A stretch of 64,000 nucleotides of DNA from Paenibacillus taichungensis (GTDB taxonomy: Bacteria > Bacillota > Bacilli > Paenibacillales > Paenibacillaceae). The notes beneath the pieces are model-generated. The model was not told the DNA's origin and made no database searches. It worked only from the letters and a program-made list of their open reading frames with translations. Shown piece after piece: positions 51,918 through 59,297 of the stretch. The position numbers and the translations under genes are program-made. The stretch covers positions 1 to 64,000 of the forward strand of contig NZ_JABMCC010000094.1 of NCBI RefSeq assembly GCF_013359905.1, given 5' to 3'. The stretch's first letter is position 1. Each line of letters begins with the position of its first letter.

Positions 51918-52400
51918 ATGGGCAAGAATGATGGACAGAGTAAAGTGCTTGCACAGAATAAAAAGGCTTCCCATGACTACTTCATTGAAGATACGTATGA
52001 AGCGGGCATGGTGCTTACCGGAACGGAGATTAAATCTCTTCGTAACGGCCGTGCGAATATTGGTGATGCATTTGCCACGATTCGAAACGGTGAGATTCAT
52101 ATTCACAATATGCATATTAGTCCTTTTGAACAAGGGAACCGTCATAATCCAATTGATCCAACCCGTACGCGCAAGTTGTTGATGCATAAAGTGCAAATTC
52201 ACAAACTGCTAGGGTTGTCGAAGCAGGACGGATACAGTATAGTGCCGCTGAAGATCTATATTCGTAACGGGTATGCAAAGCTCTTACTTGGACTGGGTAA
52301 AGGTAAGAAGCAGTATGATAAGCGGGAGTCTGCCGCAAAACGCGATGCACAACGTGATATTCAACGGGTACTGCGCGAGAAGCAGAAGGTTGCTCGTTAA
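51918..52400 (+). CDS. smpB: SsrA-binding protein SmpB
   Basis: A 160-residue protein that binds the tRNA-like domain of tmRNA and delivers it to stalled ribosomes. Family motifs: [39 protein letters not shown] and the basic C-tail [23 protein letters not shown] 51918 is set by GGAGTGAGGAC. Lies ~660 nt before ssrA and 180 nt after rnr. Confidence 0.98.
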   Translation: MGKNDGQSKVLAQNKKASHDYFIEDTYEAGMVLTGTEIKSLRNGRANIGDAFATIRNGEIHIHNMHISPFEQGNRHNPIDPTRTRKLLMHKVQIHKLLGLSKQDGYSIVPLKIYIRNGYAKLLLGLGKGKKQYDKRESAAKRDAQRDIQRVLREKQKVAR

Positions 52401-52470
52401 TTGGAATTGATATGCGTGAATTGTGCATGGCAAGTTAGTTAGTGATAAGTGCATTATGTTAGAAATTAGG

Positions 52471-52514
52471 ATCTCAGGTTTTACCCGTAGTTGGGTGGAG
52501 CTTGGGATTTTTTT
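52471..52514 (+). terminator. Terminator after smpB
   Basis: ATCTCAGGTTTTACCC pairs with GGGTGGAGCTTGGGAT using several G-U pairs, followed by T7. Confidence 0.7.
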
Positions 52515-52801
52515 GATCTGATTAGAGGTTCCTTGTTAAGGGGAAGCGATGTAATGAGTTTGGCGCAACACGCTCATTTGCCGTGCGCCAGTCAGATTAT
52601 GTGCCGGTTATGATATGAGATACACAAATTGTTGCCACGTATCCTGTCTAATAAGATGGTTAGTGTGAGTACAGATAGAGCTGTATGATTTATTGGAAAG
52701 GTTGATGGAGTTAGTTTGCAGATGGCTGCGTAGTTTGTTCGGATCGTGGGTAAGATAGTTAAGTGGAACTCTTTGTGAATCGTTGGCATTTGGTACTCAA
52801 C

Positions 52802-52830
52802 TTTACTTCCCTTGAGGGACGCGGTATAAT
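52802..52830 (+). promoter_or_regulatory. Candidate promoter upstream of ssrA
   Basis: TTTACT, 17-nt spacer, TATAAT. It would give a tmRNA precursor with a ~225-nt leader to be processed off; another start nearer the gene is possible. Confidence 0.4.
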
Positions 52831-53063
52831 ATGTAGACGCTTGAGCATCATATGTGTGTTGGTTAAACTTGCACAGTTGCTCAGCATGCTGGAACGTCTT
52901 CCAGCAATCAGTACTATATCGGTGATTGTTCCTATGTTATGATGTTCTTGTAGCAAACAGGAATGCCGAGTTTGAAAGAAGCATCTTTTTACCTTGGAGG
53001 AAAAAGATGTGCAGCACCTTTGCTCCGTATTCACGGATTAATCCTGGAGCCCTTCTTATATGA

Positions 53064-53426
53064 GGGGGCGTTTATGGATTCGACGGGGATAGTTCGAGCA
53101 TGGGTAGCGGGTAGTGGGGACGCGTCCACTTCATCAACGCTAAAGCCTATTAAACGGCAAACAACAAACAAACTACGCTTTCGCAGCCTAAGAAACTGTG
53201 TGCGTGCTTCTAACCTGCATCGCCCATGTGACAGGATTAGGGGCTAACAAGTAGTGGGATACGCTGTCACATCTCCGCCTGGGGTGTGCTGAAGAAGACA
53301 ATCAGGCTGACCCAACGTATAGCCGGTTACGGGGCGATACTCGGGTGACATCAAAACTGTGACTACACCCGTAGAAGCTTATGTGTCGTTATCTTCGGAC
53401 AGGGGTTCGACTCCCCTCGCCTCCAT
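53064..53426 (+). ncRNA. ssrA: Transfer-messenger RNA (tmRNA)
   Basis: The 5' end GGGGGCG pairs with CGCCTCC at the 3' end (53419-53425), with discriminator A53426 and no encoded CCA. The T-arm is AGGGGTTCGACTCCCCT. The tag frame (53157-53192, GGC to TAA) encodes GKQQTNYAFAA, ending in the AA signal for Clp proteases; alanine from the charged tmRNA precedes it. It rescues stalled ribosomes together with SmpB (51.9 kb), RNase R (49 kb) and ClpP (39.4 kb), all in this window. The last ~85 nt recur imperfectly ~0.95 kb downstream. Confidence 0.97.
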
Positions 53427-53436
53427 TAGAGTGAGC

Positions 53437-53472
53437 AAAAACCATCAATCAGCGTTCTGATTGGTGGTTTTT
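53437..53472 (+). terminator. Terminator of ssrA
   Basis: AAAAACCATCAATCAG pairs with CTGATTGGTGGTTTTT. Its 3' arm also contains the possible -35 (TTGGTG) of the next promoter. Confidence 0.9.
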
Positions 53473-53488
53473 CAGTTTATGATATAAT
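53461..53488 (+). promoter_or_regulatory. Promoter of the zeta-toxin-like pair
   Basis: TTGGTG (53461-53466), 16-nt spacer and an extended -10 TGATATAAT. It overlaps the ssrA terminator and lies within the duplicated segment; the same box recurs at 54405-54410. Confidence 0.6.
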
Positions 53489-53517
53489 AAACATGAATTT
53501 AGATTGGGGGACTCAAG

Positions 53518-53715
53518 ATGTTTGAAAATCGTGAACAGCTCCAAGAAATTTTAAAAAAGGCGAATCAACATGCACGGAAACAAGCTAAAGAATCAGGTGC
53601 CTCTATTTATTATATAAAGAATAACAAACGCGTTCGTGAGGATGCTGAAGGCAATAAATTCGAAATTATATTTGATGCTACTGGGAAACGCCGGGAGTTT
53701 GAGTATCATGAGTGA
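53518..53715 (+). CDS. Small protein, first gene of a zeta-toxin-like pair
   Basis: 65 residues, charged and Lys/Glu-rich (MFENREQLQEILKKANQHAR...), with a C-terminal beta-like part IIFDATGKRREFEY. I do not recognise a family. It starts 30 nt after the promoter -10, has TTGGGGGAC before the ATG, and overlaps the toxin-like gene by 8 nt. Position and size fit an antitoxin or immunity partner, but it does not resemble the epsilon or PezA antitoxins; that role is inference. Confidence 0.65.
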   Translation: MFENREQLQEILKKANQHARKQAKESGASIYYIKNNKRVREDAEGNKFEIIFDATGKRREFEYHE

Positions 53716-54280
53716 AATCAGACCAGTCATGACTGTGTTTGCTGGAACCAATGGAGCGGGGAAAAGTACACTCAGCATGCAAATGAGAGAGTGGCTTGGT
53801 GAACTGGTTGATCCGGATCAAATTGCAAGAGAGTTGAAGCCAGAAAATCCGCGTAGTGCTGACCTGTCTGCTGGCAGGGAAGCTGTGAAAAGAATCCGAT
53901 CTCTCATTAAAAGTGGTATAAACTTTGCTATTGAAACGACATTGTCCGGATCATTTGTTTTAAAACATATGGAAATTGCAAAAGAAAACAATTACGAAAT
54001 TGTCGTATACTACATCGGCCTTGAGGATGTTCAAATGCATATAGATCGTGTTGCATCTCGTGTTGAACAAGGTGGACATTGGATTGCAGAAGAAGACATT
54101 CGTTATCGATATGGTCAGTCATTGAAGAATCTTAAACCGGGTTTAGCCATCGCAGATCAGGTTATCATCATTGATAATACATACGAGCCTTTAATTGTTG
54201 CGGAAATCAGACAGAGTAATTTGATCTATTGTGTTGAGTCCATACCTGTGTGGGCTAATCCTGTTATTGTGGGTTACTGA
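53708..54280 (+). CDS. Zeta-toxin-family P-loop kinase
   Basis: 190 residues. Walker A GTNGAGKST with Lys19, then LVDPDQIARELKPENPRSAD (substrate-side Asp), FAIETTLSGSF (the typical Thr/Ser after the second strand), and RVASRVEQGGHWIAEEDIRYRY, the arginine-rich lid. Zeta/PezT toxins phosphorylate UDP-N-acetylglucosamine and block wall synthesis; stand-alone relatives may have other substrates. ATG 53708 is chosen because it gives the canonical N-terminus and overlaps the upstream stop by 8 nt. Flanked by ssrA repeats. Confidence 0.85.
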   Translation: MSEIRPVMTVFAGTNGAGKSTLSMQMREWLGELVDPDQIARELKPENPRSADLSAGREAVKRIRSLIKSGINFAIETTLSGSFVLKHMEIAKENNYEIVVYYIGLEDVQMHIDRVASRVEQGGHWIAEEDIRYRYGQSLKNLKPGLAIADQVIIIDNTYEPLIVAEIRQSNLIYCVESIPVWANPVIVGY

Positions 54281-54287
54281 TAATTGA

Positions 54288-54410
54288 GTGACATTAAAAC
54301 TTTGACTACACCGTTATCTTCAGACAGGGGTTCGACTCCCCACGCCTCCATTAGAGTCAAAAACCACCAACCAGAACACTGGTTGGTGGTTTTTCAGTTT
54401 ATGATATAAT
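54288..54410 (+). repeat. Direct repeat, copy 2: degenerate ssrA 3' end with terminator
   Basis: Matches 53343-53488: GTGACATTAAAACTTTGACTACAC, then an 18-nt deletion, then CGTTATCTTCAGACAGGGGT, the T-arm (TTCGACTCCCC), the acceptor end CGCCTCCATTAGAGT, a terminator (AAAAACCACCAACCAG / CTGGTTGGTGGTTTTT) and TATGATATAAT. The deletion removes part of the tmRNA helix, so this copy cannot be functional. The terminator stem has changed on both sides and still pairs. Confidence 0.85.
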
Positions 54411-54474
54411 CTTTGTGAAATAAGCTGATGCAAGCCCGATATACTCTGTAATCTCCCAAAGGAGGCAAAAAAGC

Positions 54475-55099
54475 ATGAACCAAACGCAGCAACAGATCTG
54501 CGAGTTTGTTGCAGGGATACAAGCATATGTCTCGCCAGTAAATGTGATTAATCCTTGGAGAGATTATGTGACGGGCTATGATATCAGCCCCGAAGCGGTG
54601 GGCTATCAAGGGGCGAGGTTCTCCGGCGTACCTTTGACGTTCGAGTGGATGGTTACCGGGAATCACTCGCTGGTGAACCAGATGATTTTTTCAGGTGAGG
54701 CCGGGCATCCGAACAAGCCTGCCCAGTATCGTCAAACCTAACCGGAGTCAGGAACTGTATGGATTCGCAGAACCGGCAGTATCCATCATATGGTGCGAAG
54801 TGTTATCCAGTCTAAGGTGGAAACCAACGGACTTTATTTTTTGGAACATCTATCCCTTTCATCCTTATCAATCTTCTGAAAACAGGATGACGAATCGAAC
54901 GCCGACTTTGGCAGAGTTGGAGGATGGTGTTTAATTCGCCAGACAGCGTATGCAACTCAATCCTGATGCTCAGATCGTGGCTATTGGCAGAAAGTCAGCA
55001 GACACGTTAAGCTCCCATCTCATTAAACATCACCAAGTTCCTCATCCTGCAAATGGAAGGGCAGTACAATTCCAAAAAGCAGTAAGGTCAATTATCTAG
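54475..55099 (+). pseudogene. Decayed uracil-DNA-glycosylase-like gene
   Basis: Three pieces of one protein can be read. Frame one (54475-~54710) gives NPWRDYVTGYDIS, GYQGARFSGVPLT and GNHSLV...FSGEAGH. Frame two (~54710-54934) gives SQELYGFAEPAVSIIW, FIFWNIYPFHPYQSSENRMT and NRTPTLAELEDG, then TAA. The same frame resumes with MQLNPDAQIVAIGRKSADTL and HHQVPHPANGRAVQF to TAG at 55097. The fold resembles UDG-superfamily proteins. A frameshift near 54710, an in-frame stop at 54932 and a missing stretch near the N-terminus indicate a dead gene. GGAGG still precedes the ATG. Confidence 0.8.
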
Positions 55100-55206
55100 C
55101 CCATTTTGAACTGGAGGAATGTAAGGCTAACATATGCACCTTATCGTCCAAGTGCTGTACACATAAGGTAATGCCCTATCATATAAAGATTGGTTGGTGA
55201 AGCTGA

Positions 55207-55569
55207 ATGAGTGAAAAATACTGGCTTGTGGTGCAATATCCGCTGAAGAGTGCGCAGGGCAGCAAACGAGATTATTGGTTGAAGGAAAAGGTGATGGAAT
55301 ATCTGGAAACCGTTCTAACTCAGGCGGATTTGGGAGAGGTGGATGGATGTGATCTGGGTAGCCGTGTGGCTGATCCAAAGGAATATGTAATGAACATTTT
55401 TTGTGTGGTAACGGACGAGGATCGGAGCATAGCGCTAATTAAAAAAGTGCTGAGAGAGAGTCGGCTGGATTACACCCGTATCCAAATCGCTACGATGCCA
55501 TACGGCATAGAAGGAAGCTACACACTGAAATATGCCTCCAAAAAAGGCGTTACCGAATTCTCGCTTTGA
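55207..55569 (+). CDS. Uncharacterised 120-residue protein
   Basis: Small soluble acidic/basic protein starting MSEKYWLVVQYPLKS, with alternating predicted strands and helices (VMNIFCVVTDEDRSIALIKKVL, YTRIQIATMPYGIE). No signal peptide or membrane segment. I do not recognise the family. GGTGAAGC precedes the ATG. No operon partner is evident; it lies between two decayed genes. Confidence 0.6.
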   Translation: MSEKYWLVVQYPLKSAQGSKRDYWLKEKVMEYLETVLTQADLGEVDGCDLGSRVADPKEYVMNIFCVVTDEDRSIALIKKVLRESRLDYTRIQIATMPYGIEGSYTLKYASKKGVTEFSL

Positions 55570-55772
55570 TCACGATTCGCTGTTTCTTACCATAACGTAC
55601 TGTCAGTAGCAAGAATTATGCTCGTACATATCGTAATTTTGCTCAAAAGTATGCACATATCGAGGTAGATGTTTATCAGCGTCTTTTGTGTATTAAGAAC
55701 CTCCGCGTCCCGCGCATCACTCTCCATCCGGCACAAACCACAACTTATTTTCTGTACCTCCAAAATTTTATA
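55570..55772 (+). other. Gap before a permease fragment
   Basis: About 200 nt; I see no gene or clear signal. The permease remnant follows. Confidence 0.4.
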
Positions 55773-55901
55773 AATCAGTACTCCTTGCGGGGCATAATTG
55801 GTGCGGAACTGATGATTACGACGGTGCCAACGGTAGTCATCTATCTGCTGTTGAACAAACAGGTGCAGAAGAGCATGATCGCAGGTGCGATCAAAGGTTA
55901 G
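55773..55901 (+). pseudogene. C-terminal fragment of a sugar ABC permease
   Basis: The last ~42 codons read QYSLRGIIGAELMITTVPTV then VIYLLLNKQV and SMIAGAIKG-stop, the standard C-terminus of MalG/LplC-type permeases (compare AMLGAVKG at 22.4 kb). Everything upstream of the last membrane helix is missing. A remnant of a lost importer operon. Confidence 0.65.
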
Positions 55902-56009
55902 ATTAGAAGAGCAGGTAAAGGTGTGATCTCTGAACTAGACCGGAGTATATAATCATGGAATAATAAGGGAGAATGTAGACAGGCAGTTGCAGAGAGGGGG
56001 CATTGCTTT

Positions 56010-56630
56010 ATGGTTAATATCGCGTTGGTAGAGCAGGAATCTGTTCGGGAAAAGGTTTTGGCGTTCACGTTTGATGATGGTCCTCATCCGATATATACAC
56101 GTCAAGTGCTCGAGATATTCCGCAGTGCGAGTGGGCGGGCGACGTTTTTCATGATTGGCAAAGAGATGGAGGCTCACCCGGAGATTGCGTCGGAGGTGCA
56201 CCGTGAAGGGCATGAGATCGGAAACCATACGTACACGCATCCGGACCTGACAAAGCTGACGCTGAAAGCAGCCGGAGAGGAACTACAACGTGCAGAAAGT
56301 CTTGTTCAAGAAATTACGGGGCAACCTACCCGCTGCTTCCGCCCGCCTTATTTTGGCGTAAACGATGACATTCTGTCTCTCGCGGCGGAGCGCGGATATC
56401 AAACGATTGGTGCGGTAAACGGTGATGCGAAGGATTGGGACAATCCCGGCGTTGAGCACATTCTAGAGCATACCCGGTCTGCGGTGAAACCCGGGAGTGT
56501 GTTAATATTCCATGACGGGTATGGGGATCGCTCCGAGACAGTGGAGGCGGTTCGAGTGCTGGTGAATGAACTTGTCGCGGAAGGGTACCGATTGGTCACG
56601 GTAAGTGAATTGTTGAGATTTCCTAAGTAA
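56010..56630 (+). CDS. Polysaccharide deacetylase (NodB family)
   Basis: A 206-residue carbohydrate esterase family 4 enzyme. Motif 1 TFDDGPH carries the catalytic and metal-binding Asp, motif 2 is the metal-binding HxxxH in GNHTYTH, motif 3 is RPPYFG, and later motifs are DAKDWDNPG and LIFHDG. It removes N- or O-acetyl groups from peptidoglycan, chitin-like or xylan substrates. Unusually there is no signal peptide or membrane anchor from the chosen ATG; PF-type domain starts at residue ~15. Confidence 0.92.
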   Translation: MVNIALVEQESVREKVLAFTFDDGPHPIYTRQVLEIFRSASGRATFFMIGKEMEAHPEIASEVHREGHEIGNHTYTHPDLTKLTLKAAGEELQRAESLVQEITGQPTRCFRPPYFGVNDDILSLAAERGYQTIGAVNGDAKDWDNPGVEHILEHTRSAVKPGSVLIFHDGYGDRSETVEAVRVLVNELVAEGYRLVTVSELLRFPK

Positions 56631-56657
56631 TCGATAAACAGAGTATTGAAGATTGAG

Positions 56658-56694
56658 CCCATCATTCATTGGAATGATAGGGTCCTCTTTCTTG
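56658..56694 (+). terminator. Weak terminator between convergent genes
   Basis: CCCATCATTC pairs with GAATGATAGGG (one bulge), followed by a T-rich but interrupted tract. Confidence 0.4.
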
Positions 56695-56718
56695 TTCAGT
56701 ATCAACCAACCCCAGAGT

Positions 56719-57441
56719 TTAGTTATTGAACAATGGCTCCGTGCGAAGCAAATAGTTCCCTCGTACCTCCGCCGTCCAATTAGCAAAGACCTCTCTCCAT
56801 TGAACACTGTTAAAGAAATCGTCTACGGATTGGTTATCGGAATCCCAGTCTACAAATATGTTGAGCGGTGTGATTCCTCCAGCCCAAATCCCATTACTGA
56901 CGTCCGTTCCCTTCTCCCTCACTAATAAGATTGGAATGCCGAATTGAAAGGCCATGGCAGGCTCAATTTGAGAAAAAGTCGATCCTTCCCAGAACGGAGT
57001 GGTCGTTGGGGGTTCCCCTATATTGGATTCAAGAATTTGAACAAAAAATCTTCGGAAGTTGATCGCGAGCAGACCATAGCTTGAAAAAACCAGGCGTCGT
57101 ATATTCGTTAGAATGTTTTCCGGGTATTGTTCACTAACGGGCAATGTGCGGGGGAAGAGCAGTGCATCTTCGATTTCCCTAATCAGACGGTTCAAAAATT
57201 GCTCTTGCGGGCCATTTACCGTGTTGGTTGTACTCAAAAATATAGGAATACGAAAAGCACGGTCTACACATGCATCGATAGCGGATGTTGTGTCCTTTTC
57301 ATTATGAATGGCCTTATTTGGATTTGAGGAAGATGTTCTTAAATTACCGCGTACGGGTGGAAGCTCCGTTACCATGCTTACGGGGGAAAGCTTTTTCATG
57401 GCAATAGGCTGAGTCTTAGCTTTATTTTTTGGATTACTCAA
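56719..57441 (-). CDS. TIR/nucleoside-deoxyribosyltransferase-like protein, function unknown
   Basis: 240 residues, soluble. The first ~60 residues are Ser/Thr/Asn-rich and probably disordered. Residues ~64-200 look like a small Rossmann-like domain: RIPIFLSTTN, GPQEQFLNRLIREIED, LLFPRTL, NIRRLVFSSYGLLAINFRR, then FSQIEPAMAFQFGIPILLVR with Glu160 where deoxyribosyltransferase and TIR-like NADases keep their catalytic Glu. I assign only the fold, with caution. TTG start with GGAG 9 nt upstream. It is alone on the minus strand in a gene-poor, accessory stretch; a defence effector is conceivable. Confidence 0.6.
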   Translation of the reverse strand: MSNPKNKAKTQPIAMKKLSPVSMVTELPPVRGNLRTSSSNPNKAIHNEKDTTSAIDACVDRAFRIPIFLSTTNTVNGPQEQFLNRLIREIEDALLFPRTLPVSEQYPENILTNIRRLVFSSYGLLAINFRRFFVQILESNIGEPPTTTPFWEGSTFSQIEPAMAFQFGIPILLVREKGTDVSNGIWAGGITPLNIFVDWDSDNQSVDDFFNSVQWREVFANWTAEVRGNYLLRTEPLFNN

Positions 57442-57569
57442 GGTTCACATCTCCAATGCAAGAGTCTGGTTTATATTTAGCCCAGTCTATGCACATTAGC
57501 CCATTTATGTGACGTGATACTCATGAGAGGAGCGTAGCCTTTACCCCATCAACCGATTACTGTAATTTT

Positions 57570-57599
57570 TTGAAATTTTACTTCGTACTAGAATGTAAT
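57570..57599 (+). promoter_or_regulatory. Candidate promoter of the MscS-type gene
   Basis: TTGAAA, 18-nt spacer, TGTAAT; a second TATAAT lies at 57601-57606 but with a poorer -35. Confidence 0.4.
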
Positions 57600-57640
57600 T
57601 TATAATAATAAGTTAATATAAACCGCGTCAGGAGGATACA

Positions 57641-58894
57641 ATGGACTTTATCAAAAATCAACTAGACGGAACTGGCATGAGTGAACAAACCATTGGATAT
57701 CTTTCGAATTTGATCATGGTGTTATTTATAGCTGTGGTCTCCATACTGGCCAATTTTATAGCCAAAAAAATCGTACTGAAGATTATTATCCAAATCATCA
57801 ACAACAATCGGTACACGTGGGATAAAATCATCGTGGAGAAAAAAGTGTTCCACAACCTATCGCATCTGGTACCGGCGATAATCATCTATTATTCTGCGTA
57901 TGTCTTCCCGTCCTATCAAGCTTTGATTGAAAAAGCAGCTTTAACTTATATGATCGTCATAACCATCACGGTATTAAATGCGTTACTTAATGCCTTTGAT
58001 ACCATATATCGTTCTTATGAAGTTTCCAAGATCAGACCCATTAAGGGATACATTCAGGTAGCCAAGATCATTCTTTTCATTATTGGAGGCATTATCGTCA
58101 TCTCGAGCCTCATTGGACAGAATCCATTGATTATTCTCAGTGGACTCGGCGCTTTATCAGCTGTTCTGATGCTCGTCTTCAAGGACTCCATATTGGGACT
58201 GGTGGCGGGCGTGCAATTATCATCGAATGACATGGTGCGTGTTGGTGACTGGATTGAAATGCCCAAATATAATGCCGACGGCGACGTCATCGATATTACA
58301 TTAAATACGGTAAAGGTTATGAATTTCGATAAAACGATCACGATGATTCCGAGCTACGCGCTCATCTCGGATTCTTTTAAAAATTGGAGAGGCATGCAGG
58401 TATCTGGTGGCAGAAGGATTAAGCGAAGCGTCTATATTGATACAAGCAGCATAAGCTTCTGCACCAAGGAAATGATTGGGGAATTTCAGAAGATCCACTA
58501 TCTTACGGATTATCTCGCGACAAAATTAAATGAAATTAACGAATATAATATGGAACACCATATTAATACGGAAAGCATTGTGAACGGTAGACAGCTTACG
58601 AATGTGGGTGTATTCCGAGAATATATCCATCAATATTTGAGGAATCATCCGAAAATTCATAAAGATATGACGTTGATCGTGAGACAGTTAGCGCCTGGTG
58701 ATAATGGTCTACCACTTGAAATCTATGCCTTCAGCAATGATATCACCTGGGGTGTGTATGAATCTGTTCAAGCGGATATTTTTGACCACATCTTCGCCGT
58801 TGCGCCGACATTTGGCCTTCGTGCTTTCCAAAATCCAACAGGTCATGATATCGTGCAACTAAAAGAAAACCCCCAGTATTCGAGAGGATATTGA
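57641..58894 (+). CDS. MscS-family mechanosensitive channel (YbdG-like)
   Basis: A 417-residue membrane protein. Four or five helices in the first ~190 residues end in the pore-lining LIILSGLGALSAVLMLVFKD, followed by the beta domain with NDMVRVGDWIEMPKYNADGDVIDI and ITMIPSYALISDSFKNW and a cytoplasmic C-terminal domain (to ~400) as in E. coli YbdG. It would release solutes on osmotic downshock. AGGAGG precedes the ATG. Confidence 0.93.
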   Translation: MDFIKNQLDGTGMSEQTIGYLSNLIMVLFIAVVSILANFIAKKIVLKIIIQIINNNRYTWDKIIVEKKVFHNLSHLVPAIIIYYSAYVFPSYQALIEKAALTYMIVITITVLNALLNAFDTIYRSYEVSKIRPIKGYIQVAKIILFIIGGIIVISSLIGQNPLIILSGLGALSAVLMLVFKDSILGLVAGVQLSSNDMVRVGDWIEMPKYNADGDVIDITLNTVKVMNFDKTITMIPSYALISDSFKNWRGMQVSGGRRIKRSVYIDTSSISFCTKEMIGEFQKIHYLTDYLATKLNEINEYNMEHHINTESIVNGRQLTNVGVFREYIHQYLRNHPKIHKDMTLIVRQLAPGDNGLPLEIYAFSNDITWGVYESVQADIFDHIFAVAPTFGLRAFQNPTGHDIVQLKENPQYSRGY

Positions 58895-58935
58895 GATATG
58901 TTATTTACCTAATCCAAAATGAATATCAACAGAGG

Positions 58936-58959
58936 AAGCACCGTAAAGGTGCTTTTTTT
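58936..58959 (+). terminator. Terminator after the MscS-type gene
   Basis: AAGCACC-GTAAA-GGTGCTT with T-run. Confidence 0.9.
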
Positions 58960-59050
58960 GTTCAAAAAGTGACATATACACTATTTACAAAAATGGAAAT
59001 AATTAATAGTATATTTATATGGGCATGATTTCCAGATTTTATTTTTGAAG

Positions 59051-59247
59051 CTATATAAAATCGAACTAAATATTTACACGAGAACGTAGAGGACAGAAAT
59101 AATCTGAAGAAGCGGAGCGTTCGCCTTTATCCCCGGATTTTCCCCTTTGAAAAAGGGAATCCAAAAAAATCTGGGGATAACAGCGATCGGAAGGTTATTC
59201 TGTCATCGGAGTGGCAAGTGTAAATTTTTTTAGTTCAATTTATATAG
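59051..59247 (+). repeat. Structured ~200-nt element, copy B
   Basis: Very close to copy A through the core. Outer ends CTATATAAAATCGAACTA and TAGTTCAATTTATATAG pair; ATTTACAC/GTGTAAAT, GACAGAA/TTCTGTC, CCGGATTT/AAATCTGG and CCCTT/AAGGG follow. The apical loop differs (TGAAA versus TAAAT). It ends 50 nt before the glycosyltransferase start, on the same strand as the gene. Confidence 0.85.
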
Positions 59248-59297
59248 AAATAAAATGTCCGCTTTGAAGATTGGAAAATTTAATGGAGGTGAATTTC

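Larger units (their letters stand above)
52401..53063 (+). other. Gap between smpB and ssrA
   Basis: 663 nt. It has a terminator (52471-52514) and a promoter-like TTTACT-N17-TATAAT (52802-52830) ~235 nt before ssrA. Short frames in both directions have no ribosome binding site or recognisable product. Confidence 0.6.
53343..53488 (+). repeat. Direct repeat, copy 1: 3' end of ssrA, terminator and promoter
   Basis: This stretch runs from GGGTGACAT inside ssrA through the T-arm, terminator and TATGATATAAT. It is repeated imperfectly at 54288-54410. The two copies bracket a two-gene cassette. Confidence 0.85.

Noticed and set aside
52963..53247. A 94-codon plus-strand frame running into ssrA
   Set aside because: It overlaps the 5' half of tmRNA, whose structure and tag frame are unmistakable.
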